From positions 35,270,501 to 35,334,500 of the forward strand of contig CM060923.1 in assembly GCA_030737875.1 (NCBI GenBank): a DNA stretch of 64,000 nucleotides. The letters are read 5' to 3'. Origin of the DNA: Allium sativum (taxonomy: Eukaryota; Streptophyta; Magnoliopsida; Asparagales; Amaryllidaceae). Made by a program: the position numbers and the translations under genes. The notes beneath the pieces are model-generated. The model saw only the letters and a program-made list of their open reading frames with translations, did not search any database and had not been told where the DNA came from. This document shows positions 11,401 to 21,500 of this stretch, piece after piece; positions within the stretch are counted from its first letter, which is position 1, and every line of letters starts with the position of its first letter.

Positions 11401-12068
11401 CCTGATACTGGGCCAAGTTTAGGCCAAGGGATAAATTCTTGATTATACATGACATGTTAGAATGCTGGTACACCTGTGGTGAAAAACCTTAAACCTGATT
11501 ATGCGATGACACCTTTATCTACCTTATTAGTTAATCATCATGCTAGTATGTTGTTATCCTTATGTTCATCCCTGCTTCTCATGCCAGTTAACTTTATTAG
11601 TTTACATTGATTGTAGTAGGGCTTACTCCGTCTTTTTGACTGACCTGTTTTTCTTTCGCCTCTTTTCTTCCGTTCCCCCACCCCAGGTTCTCAGGGTGGG
11701 AACGTTGGAGCTTAGCTTGGATTTCTGATCGCTTGCTTGTGGGATTTTAGCTCATGTACGGTCTTGACATGAAGCTAGCTATGGTTATCACTTATTTTGG
11801 GGATAGTACTTATGTATTTCAGTTTTTCAGTGATGTTGTTTTTATCTAGACTTGTGTATTTGGAAAGTTGACATTATGTTGTACCAAGACTTGTTTTGAA
11901 ATAGTTTGAAATCTTCCGCTGTTTTACTTATCTTATTTACTCTGTTTACATATATACATATGTTCTTGTTCTGCCTTGATATATCATTATGCATGTTTAC
12001 CTGATTCAAACACCCCTCCAAAGTCAGAGTGCTTGCTAGAGCCACCCTGGCGGAGGTGGGGTGTTACA
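8450..12068 (+). mobile_element. Element A LTR 2 (middle)
   Basis: Same structure as LTR 1, with private variants in the first half. It begins TGTAACAACGCG rather than AACCCG, and the palindromic U3 module is rearranged, with an extra CTGTCGACTTGG after the second hairpin. In its second half it shares several variants with LTR 3 against LTR 1. It serves as the 3' LTR of unit 1 and the 5' LTR of unit 2. Confidence 0.93.
8708..8810. promoter_or_regulatory. Palindromic U3 module of A LTR 2
   Basis: Two GTCGAC-centred hairpins as in LTR 1, but the spacer between them is shorter and a third half-unit follows. This shows the module gains and loses units. Confidence 0.55.
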
Positions 12069-12070
12069 TT

Positions 12071-12082
12071 TGGTATCAGAGC
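12071..12082 (+). other. Primer-binding site of A, unit 2
   Basis: TGGTATCAGAGC, 2 nt after the end of LTR 2; identical to the unit 1 site. Confidence 0.92.
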
Positions 12083-12264
12083 ATATGGTTTACGAGAAGG
12101 AACAAAAGCTTTTGAAAAACTATTTTCAAAACCAAGTATAAAGTATTTTCCAAAGAAAAGTCTAGTTTATTTTAAAAGGCTATTCCCCAAAAGCCATTAG
12201 CACAATCCTTAGTTATCTATTCTTAGTTTCCTCGTTCTGAATCTATCTTTTCCTTCGTTTCAGT

Positions 12265-13230
12265 ATGACAGATAACTTTGTTATCCCAGAGGGAGTGCAA
12301 GTTCCTGTTTGGTATAGGAGACTTATGGAGGCTAGGGCGACCGAAGCCGGCCCCGCAAATGTTACTCCTCCTCTGGTGGTTAATGTTCCTCCTCCTCCTG
12401 TTGCTGAGGTTCCTCCTCCTCCCCCTCAGCATCCTCCAGTAGAGTTCACGAAAATTTGCAAGGACTTCAAAGCAATGGGTGGCAAGAACTTTCTAGGTAC
12501 CGAGACTTTTGTAGAGGCCCGGAATTGGTTGAAAGAGACCGAGGATTTATTCGCTATCTTTGGATTAGATGATCAGAGAAAGATCTTGTTGGCGGTTTGG
12601 CTTATGAGGGATGAAGCCACTTATTGGTGGGAGATCACCACCGCGACTAGGCCCGTTGAGACTTGGGCCGATTTCAGGACAAGATTCGGGCTTAAGTTTC
12701 TGTCTTCTGCTGAAGAGAATTTGCAAATGGAGAGGTTTATTGCTTTGAAGCAAGGAGACATGTCTGTCAAAGAATATGTGAACAAGTTCAATCAGTTAGC
12801 TCGTTTTGGCTTGAATATGGTGACTACTACTCAGAAGAAGGCTCTTCGTTTTGCTAGAGGATTGAATGAGCCGTTACAGGAGTTAGCTATGTCTCATGTG
12901 CCCATGGGGGCCACGTTTGAGAGTTTGGTAGATATGGCCCTACTCAATGAAGAGAACAAGAGTGCAAAGAAGGAGGTCAAGGTGAATGAGTCTCAAAACA
13001 AGAAAACGGGGCCCAAAAAGGAAATGCAAAAGAAGGAGGAGAAGTCTGAAGATATGAAGGAAAAGAAGTGCTTTACTTGTGGAAGCTCAACTCATCTAAA
13101 CAAGGATTGCAGAAAGAGGAAGGGCACTTGCTTTAACTGTGGAGAGATGGGACACTTCACTAGGGACTGCCCGAAGAAGAAAGGGACTACATCGGAAGGA
13201 ACGGAGAATACTCGCATGGAGAGTGAATAG
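12265..13230 (+). CDS. gag: Gag polyprotein of element A, unit 2 (321 aa)
   Basis: Second intact Gag, with the same domain order as the copy at 6632: Pro-rich N-terminal segment, Retrotrans_gag capsid, basic linker and two CCHC knuckles near residues 269-302. Differences by eye include Lys2 to Thr, His14 to Pro, a one-Pro deletion in the Pro run, Ala to Thr before the YWWE motif, Asp to Asn in the FGLxMV segment, and a Lys to Met in the linker. No knuckle Cys or His is changed. Its upstream leader and the region behind the stop match unit 1 closely. A gag-only element depends on pol from a partner, and no such partner is in this window. Confidence 0.95.
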   Translation: MTDNFVIPEGVQVPVWYRRLMEARATEAGPANVTPPLVVNVPPPPVAEVPPPPPQHPPVEFTKICKDFKAMGGKNFLGTETFVEARNWLKETEDLFAIFGLDDQRKILLAVWLMRDEATYWWEITTATRPVETWADFRTRFGLKFLSSAEENLQMERFIALKQGDMSVKEYVNKFNQLARFGLNMVTTTQKKALRFARGLNEPLQELAMSHVPMGATFESLVDMALLNEENKSAKKEVKVNESQNKKTGPKKEMQKKEEKSEDMKEKKCFTCGSSTHLNKDCRKRKGTCFNCGEMGHFTRDCPKKKGTTSEGTENTRMESE

Positions 13231-14076
13231 ATTAGGGCTAGAATAATTTGTCTGTAGGATGTTTAATTTTCCTTGTCTGATTTTCAGTTTGAAACTCTTT
13301 TTCTGGTATTTTGATTATGTAATGGAAACTCGGTACTTTAATGCTAGTCTTGCTTCTGATCTGGTAATAGTCTCAAACTCCCTGAGAGTTATAACTCATA
13401 TGTTTGTGATAAATTGGGGTTTGAGAGTATCTGTGTTGGGCATGAGGGTGACTATGACGAATACATTCCGGGTTTCTACCATGCTTAGTTTCCTAAGAAT
13501 CATTTGGGGAAATCTGATCTGTACTAGTAGTCTGTAAGTATATGTACCAAGTTTTTGTTTTATCTGTACTCGCTTCCATCACTCGACTGTATCTTTTTGA
13601 GATAGGAATCCTATGGATGTAAACATGTGTTTGAGACATGTTATGTTTGATGGTTGCAAGTGGATGCAAGTGGTTGCTAGTGGTTGCTCGTGGATGCATA
13701 AACACACACTAGGCACTAGATCGGCTCGAAATACACTCTCATATTGCATATGGACGTGTGTACATTTTCAATTCTTATGGTTGCAAGATGGTTAATTCAG
13801 CACATGGATGTTGCATATGGATGAATGTTTGTGCACACATATAGTATTATATGATTAGGACTATTTGCATACATAATGGATTCATTTCACTAACATACTT
13901 TGCATTGATGATCTTTGCATTAGATAAGAACATATACACACACCTTTTGCATATGTTTATACCGCATTAGAATCTTTAAGGACAATGATTGCTCGTGAAT
14001 GATGATTTGAGTAGATGGATGATGGACGGTAGGATGCGTTCTTCCTAACTTGAAGATTTCGAGGACGAAATCCTTT
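13231..14076 (+). other. Post-gag region of A unit 2, no recognised gene
   Basis: Near copy of 7601-8436 with a small indel in the TGGTTGC repeats at 13660-13690. No pol similarity seen. Confidence 0.7.
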
Positions 14077-14089
14077 AAGGAGGGGAGAA
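14077..14089 (+). other. PPT of A, unit 2
   Basis: AAGGAGGGGAGAA directly before LTR 3. Confidence 0.85.
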
Positions 14090-17000
14090 TGTAACAACCC
14101 GTATTTCTGATAACCTGTTATAACGTAAATTGAGGCAGAATTTAATTTAAAAATCTGAATCAAGGGAAACGGACTGTGCCATTGCGTTCGTCTCGGAAAA
14201 ATACGCGAAATAGAGTCCGAGTTTTCGAAAATCGGAGTCCGTATGACCCGATTAAGGCCCAACGAAGTTTTCAGAAAAATTCAAAGTAAAAACAGATTTC
14301 AAATTCAAGTTTGAATTTGGAAATTAGGGCAGTTGGGCGCAGGCGGGAAAATTCCCGCCAGAGTACCCAAGTCGACAGCCCTGTCGACTTGGGAGTCGAC
14401 TTGGTTGGACCCAAGTCGACAGCCCTGTCGACTTGGTCCAGCCGGGCAGTTTTGCCTGGTGCACCATTTTGGGGTTTTGGTTAGGTTTTGGGGCCAGATT
14501 CGGTTTTAAGGGCTGAGATTGGAACTAGGGTTTAATCCTAAGGCTAAAACTAGTCCTAATCTCTATAAATAAGCCCCTAACCTAACCCTAAATCATCATT
14601 ATTCACTCAAGTAACTAAACTATGGCAAAATCATTCCTCTCATGGCCTCCACTCTCTTCATAAAATTCCTAAGTCATTTTTATGAGAGATTTTCCATGCA
14701 TACAAGTGTTTTCAAGCTTGTATAAGCATCATTAGCTTGCATTCAAGTCAAGTTTCCATATTTACATCATAAAGCAAGGGTTTTGATCATTTTTGCTCAA
14801 GGGTTTTTCTATTGGAGCTTGCATTTTGGGTTTAATTGATTGCATAAGGGCTTTGTCATATTTTTGTGTCTTCATAAGCATTGTAAGCCCTTTTCTACTT
14901 TCATATTTAAACTCTAAAGTTAATGAATGATGCAAGTTGTGTTTGATCATTATGATATGATATGCAAGTTTATCATGTTATGCAAGTTTGCCATGTTATG
15001 ATATGCAAGTTAATCCTGTTATGTTATGCAAGTTTGCCATGTTATGATATGCAAGTTTATCATGCTATGATATGCAAGTTTATATGCAAGGTTGCCATGT
15101 TATGTTATGCAAGTTTGCTATGTTATGATATGCAAGTTTGCCATGTATGTTATGCAAGTTTGGGTTGATCGTTTTACTCATGTTATCATGTTATGCAAGC
15201 TTACCTTGAGTATATGAACATAAAGCTTCAAGCTTTATGCTAAAGGTTGCATTTTGGCAACATGTAGGATTATCATATCTCTTATGATAACTTGCATGTG
15301 AGGCTAAATGCGAACTTATGGCCATTTCTACATGTCATTTATCACCATGTATCACCAATATGCTAAGTTTGGTTTTATGCATGCTTTTGAGGCCTAGAAA
15401 TGTAATATGCAAGTATATGAACATATGTACATTTCATATAAAACTTGTGGCTTCAACACCTTTATGTCATGATTATGCCAAGTTCCCTCTTTCTATCCTT
15501 TATGCGCTATTGCGATATGTAAGCGATGGGATTGCTTTTGGGGTTGGGTAAACTTAAAAGACATAAAAACATAAGATTGGGAATTTACCTATTGAGTTAG
15601 GTCTACCCATTGGGAATTTACCTATTAAGTTAGGTCTACCCAAATTCTTGAAAACTTGTAATATGTTTTGTAAACATAATGGACATGACACTTAGAAAAT
15701 ATAAGTGTGACCAACTCGAGGTTGGGTTGAGTTTGTAGCGTAAACCTACCCGGAACCGACCGGCTTAACTAGTTGCTACAAACAATAGGACCCAATGTGA
15801 GAAGTTGGTCATGTGGTACCTTGAACCCGAGGTTAGACCAAGTTGTGGTGTAAAGCTACCCGGAACCAACCGGCTTAACTAGTAACCGCAACAAAGTCTA
15901 ATGTGAGAGGTTAAGGCACATTAATTAATTAATGCTACATGATAAGGTTAAGTAAATTTGACTTATGACACTTAACCAATCTGAACTCGGTAAATTAACG
16001 GGGTTAAGTTAACCTACACTTAACCAATCTGAACTCGGTAATTTAACGGGGTTAAGTTGAAATATACTTAACCAATCCAACTCAGTAATTTGATAAGGCT
16101 GAGAACCAATTTGATACCTGGTCTGGATAAACTAACTTGATTGATAAATTAAACGAACCTGTTTTGCGGATCTGTAGGACCCACACCAAGTTAGGCAAGT
16201 TTGTAAATCTGTTATCTGATCCGTTAGTCTGAAAACTGATCGTCTGAACTCTGTATGTCTGAACTCTGTTAATAAGTTAATCTGAATCTGATAGTCTGGG
16301 GAAACAATGGGGAATACTTGTGTCATTTGTTGTTTGGGACCCATATTAGTCAGTAACCCTTTCTGGTATCAAAACTTTGACCCAACTGTAGGTAGGGTCC
16401 GGGCACGCTTACTGAACTAATTATAAGTGGTTCATTCTGATAATGGCGATGGGTGTTGATGGTGCGTTCCAACCGGGTCATGTGCGTGCATGGATCCCGG
16501 TCTGCCTCTGAGGATGTAAGACGCCGTGACATCTGTAAATATGCCTGTGCCAATTGGTTGCCACTTTAGGGAGTGATACACCCTATCGTGGGGCCGACAC
16601 AAGGTATTTATGTAATAGGGAGCCGTTCGCTTGGGTAGGATTTAGGGTACACTTAGCTCTGTCTGATTCTGTTGGTACCGTCTGTTTTGTTGGGTGGCAA
16701 CACCCGTCTGTTTCTGCGTGGTACCGTTCTGTTAGGGTGGTAAAGGCCCATTTTTGTTAGCATTCCGTTTCTGTACTTTATCTGTTAGGGTGGTTAAGGC
16801 CCATTATTGTTAGCATTCTGTTTCTGTGCTTTATCTGTTAGGGTGGTAAAGGCCCATTATTGTTAGCCTTCCGTTTCTGTACTTTATCTGTTAGGATGGT
16901 AAAAGCCCATTTTTCCCAAACTCTATTTCTGTATGGACCATTCTGTTCCGTCCTGTTTCGATGTGAACATTGGGGTTACACCTAATCCTGTTATACTAGA

Positions 17001-17710
17001 ATTGGTACCAAGAAGTTGGATCTTGATTTAAGTCAAACACCTGATACTGGGCCAAGTTTAGGCCAAGGGATAAATTCTTGATTATACATGACATGTTAGA
17101 ATGATGGTACACCTGTGGTGAAAAACCTTAAACCTGATTATGCGATGACACCTTTATCTACCTTGTTAGTTAATCATCATGCTAGTATGTTGTTATCCTT
17201 ATGTTCATCCCTGCTTCTCATGCCAGTTAACTTTATCAGTTTACATTGATTGTAGTAGGGCTTACTCAGTCTTTTTGACTGACCTGTTTTTCTTTCGCCT
17301 CTTTTCTTCCGTTCCCCCCCCCCCCCAGGTTCTCAGGGTGGGAACGTTGGAGCTTAGCTTGGATTTCTGATCGCTTGCTTGTGGGATTTTAGCTCATGTA
17401 CGGTCTTGACATGAAGCTAGCTATGGTTATCACTTATTTTGGGGATAGTACTTATGTATTTCAGTTTTTCAGTGATGTTGTTTTTATCTAGACTTGTGTA
17501 TTTGGAAAGTTGACATTATGTTGTACCAAGACTTGTTTTGAAATAGTTTGAAATCTTCCGCTGTTTTACTTATCTTATTTACTCTGTTTACATATATACA
17601 TATGTTCTTGTTCTGCCTTGATATATCATTATGCATGTTTACCTGATTCAAACACCCCTCCAAAGTCAGAGTGCTTGCTAGAGCCACCCTGGCGGAGGTG
17701 GGGTGTTACA
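14090..17710 (+). mobile_element. Element A LTR 3 (right end)
   Basis: Complete LTR, TGTAACAACCC to GGTGTTACA, followed directly by B LTR sequence ATTACCACAAA. That sequence aligns with 23597 onward in B's other LTR, which fixes the right edge of the array exactly. U3 palindromes are at 14348-14450 and the TATA box at 14564. Confidence 0.93.
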
Positions 17711-18604
17711 ATTACCACAAAAATGATGTAAATCTCACCAAAAACCATTAAAATGAACATATGATCAAAATGAGAGATCTAACTTAAATGAACATATGAA
17801 ATGATATGGAATTAACCGGTTAAACTTGCTAAATTAGATCATAGGGTAATCTATGAAAAAATGAACTCACCAATGCATGGATCTAAGGAAAAACACTCGA
17901 ATTTGATGAAAAACATGATCTACTACCCATACACTTTATTGAATCCATGTAAGAGATGTAATCCACTCACCGATTCTCCAGAACAAGCTAAAATGATAGA
18001 ATTTTGAATCCGAACAGCGAGCAATTCAATCCAAATGCCTTGATCCGATGAATTCACCTTTGAAATGATATAGATCTAGCCTCCAATGGTGTAGATCTAT
18101 GATTTCTCCCCTTAGATTTAGATTTTCAATGGTGGAAAGGTGTTAGAGGAAGAAGGAGATCAATGCCTCCAAATGAGAGAATGGGAAAGTAACCCTTTTC
18201 CCTCCACTCTCATCCCCTATTTATAGGATTCCACCAGCCCATTAATGGGCCTGCTCAATTCAGCCCATTAGGCTCTCCAAACTTGAACATCCAACTGAAA
18301 ACCTTAAAACAATGATTTCTCCCAAACCATTGAGCCAAATCCTTAATGTAACCACTTTACAGAAAGGCAAACGTCAATTCCTTTCTAATGGCACAGGTCT
18401 CACCTTCTGATTCGACCTGAGTCAAGGGTTATGCCATGTACAAGACTGAAAGGGGAAAATGGTCACAAACAAAATCGGTTAAAATTATGGACATGTCTCA
18501 CATCCCCATAAGCAACATATTAAAAGATGATAATGATCCGACACTCAGGGAATAAACTAAAAATATTTTACGATCTTCCGATACGTAAAATGCGGGCTGT
18601 TACA
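17711..18604 (-). mobile_element. Element B 3' LTR, proximal part (U3)
   Basis: Aligns with 23597-24491. Ends in GGGCTGTTACA on the plus strand, i.e. TGTAACAGCCC at the minus-strand start. A minus-strand TATA box (TATAAATAGGGG) lies at 18214-18225. It also contains the perfect palindrome GCCCATTAATGGGC near 18239. Confidence 0.88.
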
Positions 18605-18623
18605 TTCTCTCTCCCCCCCCTAA
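18605..18623 (-). other. Polypurine tract of element B
   Basis: The minus strand reads CTTAGGGGGGGGAGAGAA next to the LTR start. It is preceded by GAATTTCGGGGGCGAAATTC, a motif common before the PPT of plant gypsy chromoviruses. Confidence 0.85.
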
Positions 18624-18839
18624 GAATTTCGCCCCCGAAATTCCAAGCAAACACAAGAAACCACAACAATTCTGCATGCTTATCATCCATGAGAAGCCAA
18701 TTCTATCATCCAAACTAGCAATCATCAAGCCATGCATCCATAGCCTTATCCTAGCATGCATAATTCTATCAAACAACAATAACAGGATAACAACAATCTC
18801 AACAAGTAACAATAATGACCACAAGTAATAATTATGGTG

Positions 18840-19228
18840 CGATATCTTTGGGTCTTATGGACGAAGAATTTTGGATGGGTCTTCCTTATACTCTCCTTCG
18901 TCCCCCACGTACCATTGTCGCCATCTCTACTCCATTATAACTTAACTAAATAAAACATCCTTTCCCTAAGCTGTTTCGTGTCATTCCTCATAACACGAAG
19001 CGACTTATAGGGTTTCGTAACTACAAGGTCAACGTACTACTTCGGAGGTAATACCACATCCAGACCATGCACATATTTTCGTAGAAGCGACACACGGAAA
19101 ACATTATGCATACTTGACATCTTCTCGGGTACTCCAATCAATATGCGAGCCTTCCAATTCGCTCGACTATCGGAAACATTCCAACAAACCAAAGCACTTA
19201 AGCTGCCCACTACAACGTTTAGAAGCAC
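18840..19228 (-). pseudogene. Integrase C-terminal/chromoviral tail remnant (element B)
   Basis: The first half reads through a VFRVSLLRKYVHG motif (family form VFHVSxLRKYV), the plant gypsy integrase C-terminal GPY-type region. After a stop the remnant continues as VKL-WSRDGDNGTW...ESIRKTHPKFF, which matches the VKVLW-x-x-x-x-x-ATWE-x-E-x-x-MR-x-x-YP-x-LF end of chromoviral Pol. This supports a chromovirus-lineage assignment. At least one in-frame stop is present. The catalytic core that should lie upstream (to the right) is missing. Confidence 0.75.
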
Positions 19229-19231
19229 TGC

Positions 19232-19400
19232 TTAAAAACATCTTGACCGACCAGGGTATAGATCGACCCGATCCACTATTCTCCAACCAACCCGACCAGC
19301 CGCCTCTACATCCTCCTCAATCGACCGACCCGGTCCAAACATGACCGACCCGGTCCAAACATGACCGACCCGATCCACCCCTGATGGACCGACCACCAAC
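19232..19400. other. Filler with a 21-bp repeat where the integrase core should be
   Basis: Between the integrase zinc-binding domain and C-terminal tail there is only GC-rich sequence with tandem CCGACCCGGTCCAAACATGA (about 19320-19370). Its composition resembles the B LTR minisatellite. The DDE catalytic core is absent, so this is either a deletion with filler or replication-slippage expansion. Confidence 0.55.
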
Positions 19401-19525
19401 TGACAATTCATACACTTGGAAATAAACTTTCCTATATCTCGCTTCATTTCCTCCCAGTAGTAAATTCGTTTCATTTCCTGATACATCCTATTACCACCGG
19501 GATGAATCGTCAACTTCGAGTCATG
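19400..19525 (-). pseudogene. Integrase zinc-binding (H2C2) domain remnant
   Basis: In the 200-codon open frame ending at 19232, a His-X6-His-X29-Cys-X2-Cys arrangement is complete (HDSKLTIHPGG...KCMNCQ), as in the plant gypsy integrase_H2C2 family. The same open frame begins in the reverse transcriptase region but out of its frame, and no RNase H domain lies between. The domain itself is well preserved in an otherwise broken pol. Confidence 0.85.
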
Positions 19526-19789
19526 ACATTCTCTCAGAACCTCATCTCTCGATCCATCAGTATTAGGAATAACTAATCGCCCATGCTTTCGAAGCCAACC
19601 TTCTCGATCGACTTCGAACTCTTTGTCTTTCGGTTCCAGCTTCGGGATAAACTCAACAAGCTTTGCATCTTGCTTTTGGCTATCGCCAATCCTTTCGATG
19701 AGAGTATGTCTTATCGATAAGCTTGCCAACATTTCAGGTTTCAAATCGTACTTTGGCCTAAAATCAAAACTTGCCAAACACTCAAGGCT

Positions 19790-20395
19790 CTTCCTTATTC
19801 CGGGAGTAAACCAGAATGTCATCAACAAACACAAACACGAACTTGTTCAACTGATCTCTGAAAACCCGATTCATAAGATCCACAAAATACGCTGGCGCGT
19901 TAGTCTACCCAAATGGCATCACCAACCATTCGAAGAATCTGGATGGTGGCCTAAAAGCAGTCTTCGATACACTATCCTTGGCCACCCTCAATTGGTGAAA
20001 TCCCATTGTCAAATCCATCTAAGAAAACACTTTGGCTTTGTGAAGCTAATCGAACAAGTCATCTATCCTTGTCAATGTATACTTGTTCTTTTGGTCACCT
20101 TATTCATCTCTCGATAGTCCACACACAATCTTAACGAGCCATCTGCCTTGGTTGTGAACACCATTGGTGCACCCCATTCGGAAATGCTTCTCCGAATGAA
20201 TCCTTTTCCCAAAAGGTCAATAACCTGCACCTCTAACTCTCGCTGTTCCTTAGGTTTCATCAACCTAAGAGGCATAACGATTGGTCTAACACCCTCGACC
20301 AAATCGATTCTAAACTCGCTCTCACAATGCGGCGGCAACCCTTTGACCTCGTCAAAGACATCTTTATACTCCTTAGCGATCACCACAGATGACAA
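19790..20395 (-). pseudogene. Reverse transcriptase remnant (element B)
   Basis: The intact N-terminal part (20395-20072) carries the gypsy RT entry motifs: GLPP-x8-[25 protein letters not shown] and [14 protein letters not shown]. After a stop, further pieces run in other frames. The catalytic FVDDILVYS segment is still readable, with its VDD codons at 19818-19826, preceded by [14 protein letters not shown]. Stops and frame changes separate the pieces, so no active enzyme can be made. RNase H is not recognisable downstream. Confidence 0.88.
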
Positions 20396-20429
20396 GTCTT
20401 ATTGTGGAATCACAAGAGAATATAACAAC

Positions 20430-20663
20430 TTATAATAACACCGTCTTCGGGTTACCCCGAATCAACACCTCCCGCCCTTCCATATCCCCGACTGTCATCT
20501 CTAGCTTTTCGCAACTTACTTTTGTCTCACATCTCTTGGACCAATCTATGCCCAAGATGATTTCAAACCCAGCAAAAGTTACAACTAAGCAACCACTCAT
20601 AAATGAGCATTCATGATCAACATTACTAGATCCACAAAGCTTGCATAAAGCAGATGAACCCAT
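20430..20663 (-). pseudogene. Retropepsin-like protease remnant (element B)
   Basis: A 77-codon frame containing ILGIDWS, equivalent to the ILGMDWL that closes the plant gypsy retropepsin fold, followed by a VSCEKLEMT-like segment. The active-site Asp-Ser/Thr-Gly stretch is not evident in the frame. It lies between gag and RT as expected for gypsy. Confidence 0.7.
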
Positions 20664-20772
20664 ACTAGATCAATTACAACTAAAGCCCTGTTACAACTTC
20701 AAGTTCCGAACCCATTCAACATACAATCTAATTATAGGTAAAAGATGACAATTCTCTAGTACCAAATAGAAC

Positions 20773-21250
20773 TCAAACAACTTCACTGGTTGGAAGCACA
20801 TCCAGACAACAACTTCCCCTAATTCTCTTCAGGAATACGATAGGAAATTGGAATAGCTTCCACAACACATGCTTCCTCTGCTTGTCTATTCTTTGGAAGA
20901 TCCGGACAGTCTTTCCTCTTATGTCCAGGCTTGCCACATTGAAAGCACTTTCTTTCGGTTTTCGGCTTCTCACAATCGTTGGCATAATGACCCTCCTATT
21001 GACAATTAAAGAAAGTGACATACTTCTCAAATCTCTTCTTCTTGCTTTTCTTCTTATTAGCACTGGGCCCAATAAAGGTTTCTTCATCTGTAGGAGAATA
21101 TTCCCTCTGTCGCTTAACCGTATCCCTTTTGGGTACTTGCACAGGAACACCACGCTCTACTGACGCTTCTGGAATGGGCCTCCTTATCATGGCTACTGCC
21201 ATCATGGCCGCCCCAAACATAACTAGATACTCCGGTGAAATAGCTAAAGC
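20773..21250 (-). pseudogene. Gag C-terminal remnant with two zinc knuckles (element B)
   Basis: The minus-strand frames carry a basic stretch (PSANKKKSKKKRFEKY) followed by two CCHC knuckles near 21005-20920. The first reads [14 protein letters not shown], its second Cys position taken by an in-frame stop codon. The second, [14 protein letters not shown], is intact. The tail continues [22 protein letters not shown]. The capsid domain is missing: only ~240 bp separate this region from the PBS. Confidence 0.8.
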
Positions 21251-21486
21251 TTAGAATTAGCATCCATCTCCTACTCTTCAAGGCTCAGGCTCACTCCTAA
21301 AGGTGTGACGACTCATTCTAAATCTAAAATAGAATGATTAGTCCACTTACAAGATAAACTGCTAAAGGAAAACAACAACTACTACTATATATGCTTATAT
21401 ATATAGTAAACATCAAACTGAAATCTACAAGTATGTCTCTCATACGTAATTACGTCTTAGAACTTTGGCTAAAATCGATAACCCGA

Positions 21487-21498
21487 GCTCTGATACCA
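21487..21498 (-). other. Primer-binding site of element B (initiator Met-tRNA)
   Basis: The plus strand reads GCTCTGATACCA, i.e. TGGTATCAGAGC on the element's strand, 2 nt inside the 5' LTR end at 21501. Confidence 0.92.
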
Positions 21499-21500
21499 AA

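Larger units (their letters stand above)
2771..17710 (+). mobile_element. Gag-only LTR retrotransposon A in tandem form (LTR-I-LTR-I-LTR)
   Basis: Three LTRs (2817-6435, 8450-12068, 14090-17710; 3619-3621 bp each) alternate with two internal regions of ~2.0 kb, a period of ~5.64 kb. Each internal region has a PBS, one gag ORF, about 0.8 kb without coding signal, and a PPT. No protease, reverse transcriptase or integrase is present, so movement would need help in trans; this is the TR-GAG type of non-autonomous element. The left edge is abnormal: 46 bp of a third internal region's 3' end (2771-2816) precede the first LTR, fused to B LTR sequence. The first LTR and most of an internal region were therefore deleted. 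About 20 bp of B are also missing at the junction (compare 23577-23596). Confidence 0.9.
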
